Below, piece by piece: positions 6,416-7,689 of a stretch of 7,689 bases of DNA. The position numbers and the translations under genes are program-made. This DNA comes from an uncultured Clostridia bacterium. Lineage in GTDB: Bacteria > Bacillota > Clostridia > Christensenellales > Aristaeellaceae. Below the pieces are notes generated by a model. That model was not told the DNA's origin. It worked only from the letters and a program-made list of their open reading frames with translations, and made no database searches. Numbering within the stretch: position 1 is the stretch's first letter; every line of letters starts with the position of its first letter. The DNA lies in NCBI GenBank assembly GCA_946626395.1, contig CAMOUF010000295.1, positions 1-7,689 on the forward strand, given 5' to 3'.

Positions 6416-6425
6416 CTCTCCTTTT
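6416..6425 (-). promoter_or_regulatory. prfB: Shine-Dalgarno site that fixes the prfB start
   Basis: AAAAGGAGAG on the minus strand, with GGAG 8 nt before the ATG at 6409-6407. It lies inside the alternative upstream in-frame extension and directs initiation to the ATG where RF2 homology begins (MILELDQF). Confidence 0.85.
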
Positions 6426-6431
6426 CGTTCA

Positions 6432-6464
6432 GTTTGGAGTTTGGAGTGTGGAGAGTGGAGTTTG
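6432..6464. repeat. Degenerate 7-bp tandem repeat in the secA-prfB spacer
   Basis: Four consecutive 7-mers occur on the plus strand: GTTTGGA (6432-6438), GTTTGGA (6439-6445), GTGTGGA (6446-6452) and GAGTGGA (6453-6459), followed by a partial GTTTG. The common core is GnnTGGA. The array sits just before the prfB Shine-Dalgarno site and is therefore transcribed in the prfB leader as a pyrimidine/A-rich tract. It looks like a minisatellite formed by slippage; a family of dispersed copies elsewhere in the genome is possible but cannot be seen here. Confidence 0.65.
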
Positions 6465-6468
6465 CTAT

Positions 6469-6520
6469 GGCGCTTCCGCCTTGGAAACACTCCAAGCTCC
6501 CGGGCTGCCGCTTCGGGCAG
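6469..6520 (-). other. Cluster of three short stem-loops between secA and prfB
   Basis: Three adjacent inverted repeats are present: GGCG/CGCC (6469-6472 with 6477-6480, 4-nt loop), CTTGGA/TCCAAG (6480-6485 with 6491-6496, 5-nt loop) and CTGCC/GGCAG (6505-6509 with 6516-6520, 6-nt loop). None is followed by a T-tract on either strand, so they are not typical intrinsic terminators. The CACTCCAA part of the middle element (6488-6495) can also pair with TTGGAGTG in the 7-bp repeat array (6441-6448), giving an alternative fold. Possible roles are secA mRNA 3'-end protection or control of read-through into prfB; this is inference. Confidence 0.45.
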
Positions 6521-6533
6521 GCGGCGCGAAAAT

Positions 6534-7689
<1,156 letters not shown>

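Noticed and set aside
6410..6490. N-terminal extension of prfB to an ATG at 6490
   Set aside because: The extra 27 residues come from the repeat and stem-loop spacer and have no RF2 similarity. A strong Shine-Dalgarno site at 6416-6425 serves the internal ATG at 6409.

Overview
This window is a block of six chromosomal genes plus one gene fragment, all on the minus strand, so it reads from right to left: secA (3' part) > prfB > DUF1461/Lit-like membrane protein > tsaD > ABC exporter half-transporter > [promoter] > ABC solute-binding protein > ABC permease (5' part). The DNA is GC-rich, Shine-Dalgarno sites are strong (AAAGGAGG, AAGGGAGGAG, AAAAGGAGAG), and one promoter looks sigma-A-like. SecA, RF2 and TsaD all resemble Bacillota proteins. 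I infer an uncultured, fairly high-GC member of the Clostridia, possibly a gut or rumen lineage; the finer placement is a guess.

Right part (about 5160-7689): the C-terminal third of SecA, the preprotein translocase motor, is followed by a 124-bp spacer and then prfB (release factor 2). The spacer carries a degenerate 7-bp tandem repeat and several small stem-loops. prfB is read in one uninterrupted frame, without the usual autoregulatory +1 frameshift. Its codon-recognition loop reads Ser-Pro-Leu instead of the canonical Ser-Pro-Phe. The last ~55 bases at the right edge are homopolymer-rich and do not encode SecA-like sequence, so they are probably an assembly or read-end artefact.

Middle (1613-5163): a four-TM DUF1461/TIGR01906 membrane protein, the family that contains the lipoprotein transacylase Lit, overlaps tsaD (the t6A tRNA-modification enzyme) by an ATGA junction. 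tsaD is followed 24 bp later by an MsbA/BmrA-type ABC exporter subunit. These three look like one transcription unit. A perfect-stem hairpin lies in the prfB-DUF1461 spacer.

Left part (1-1612): an extended -10 promoter (TTGCAT-17-TGGTATAAT) with a ~100-nt leader drives an iron(III)-type solute-binding protein. A GC-rich hairpin with a short U-tract separates it from the permease gene, consistent with partial termination that yields more binding protein than permease. The binding protein has a Sec signal peptide but no lipobox.

The content is largely housekeeping plus one importer. I see no phage, transposon, CRISPR, tRNA or rRNA and no clear novel system. The most interesting points are the RF2 recognition-loop variant, the Lit-like gene coupled to tsaD, the non-lipidated binding protein, and the structured spacers.
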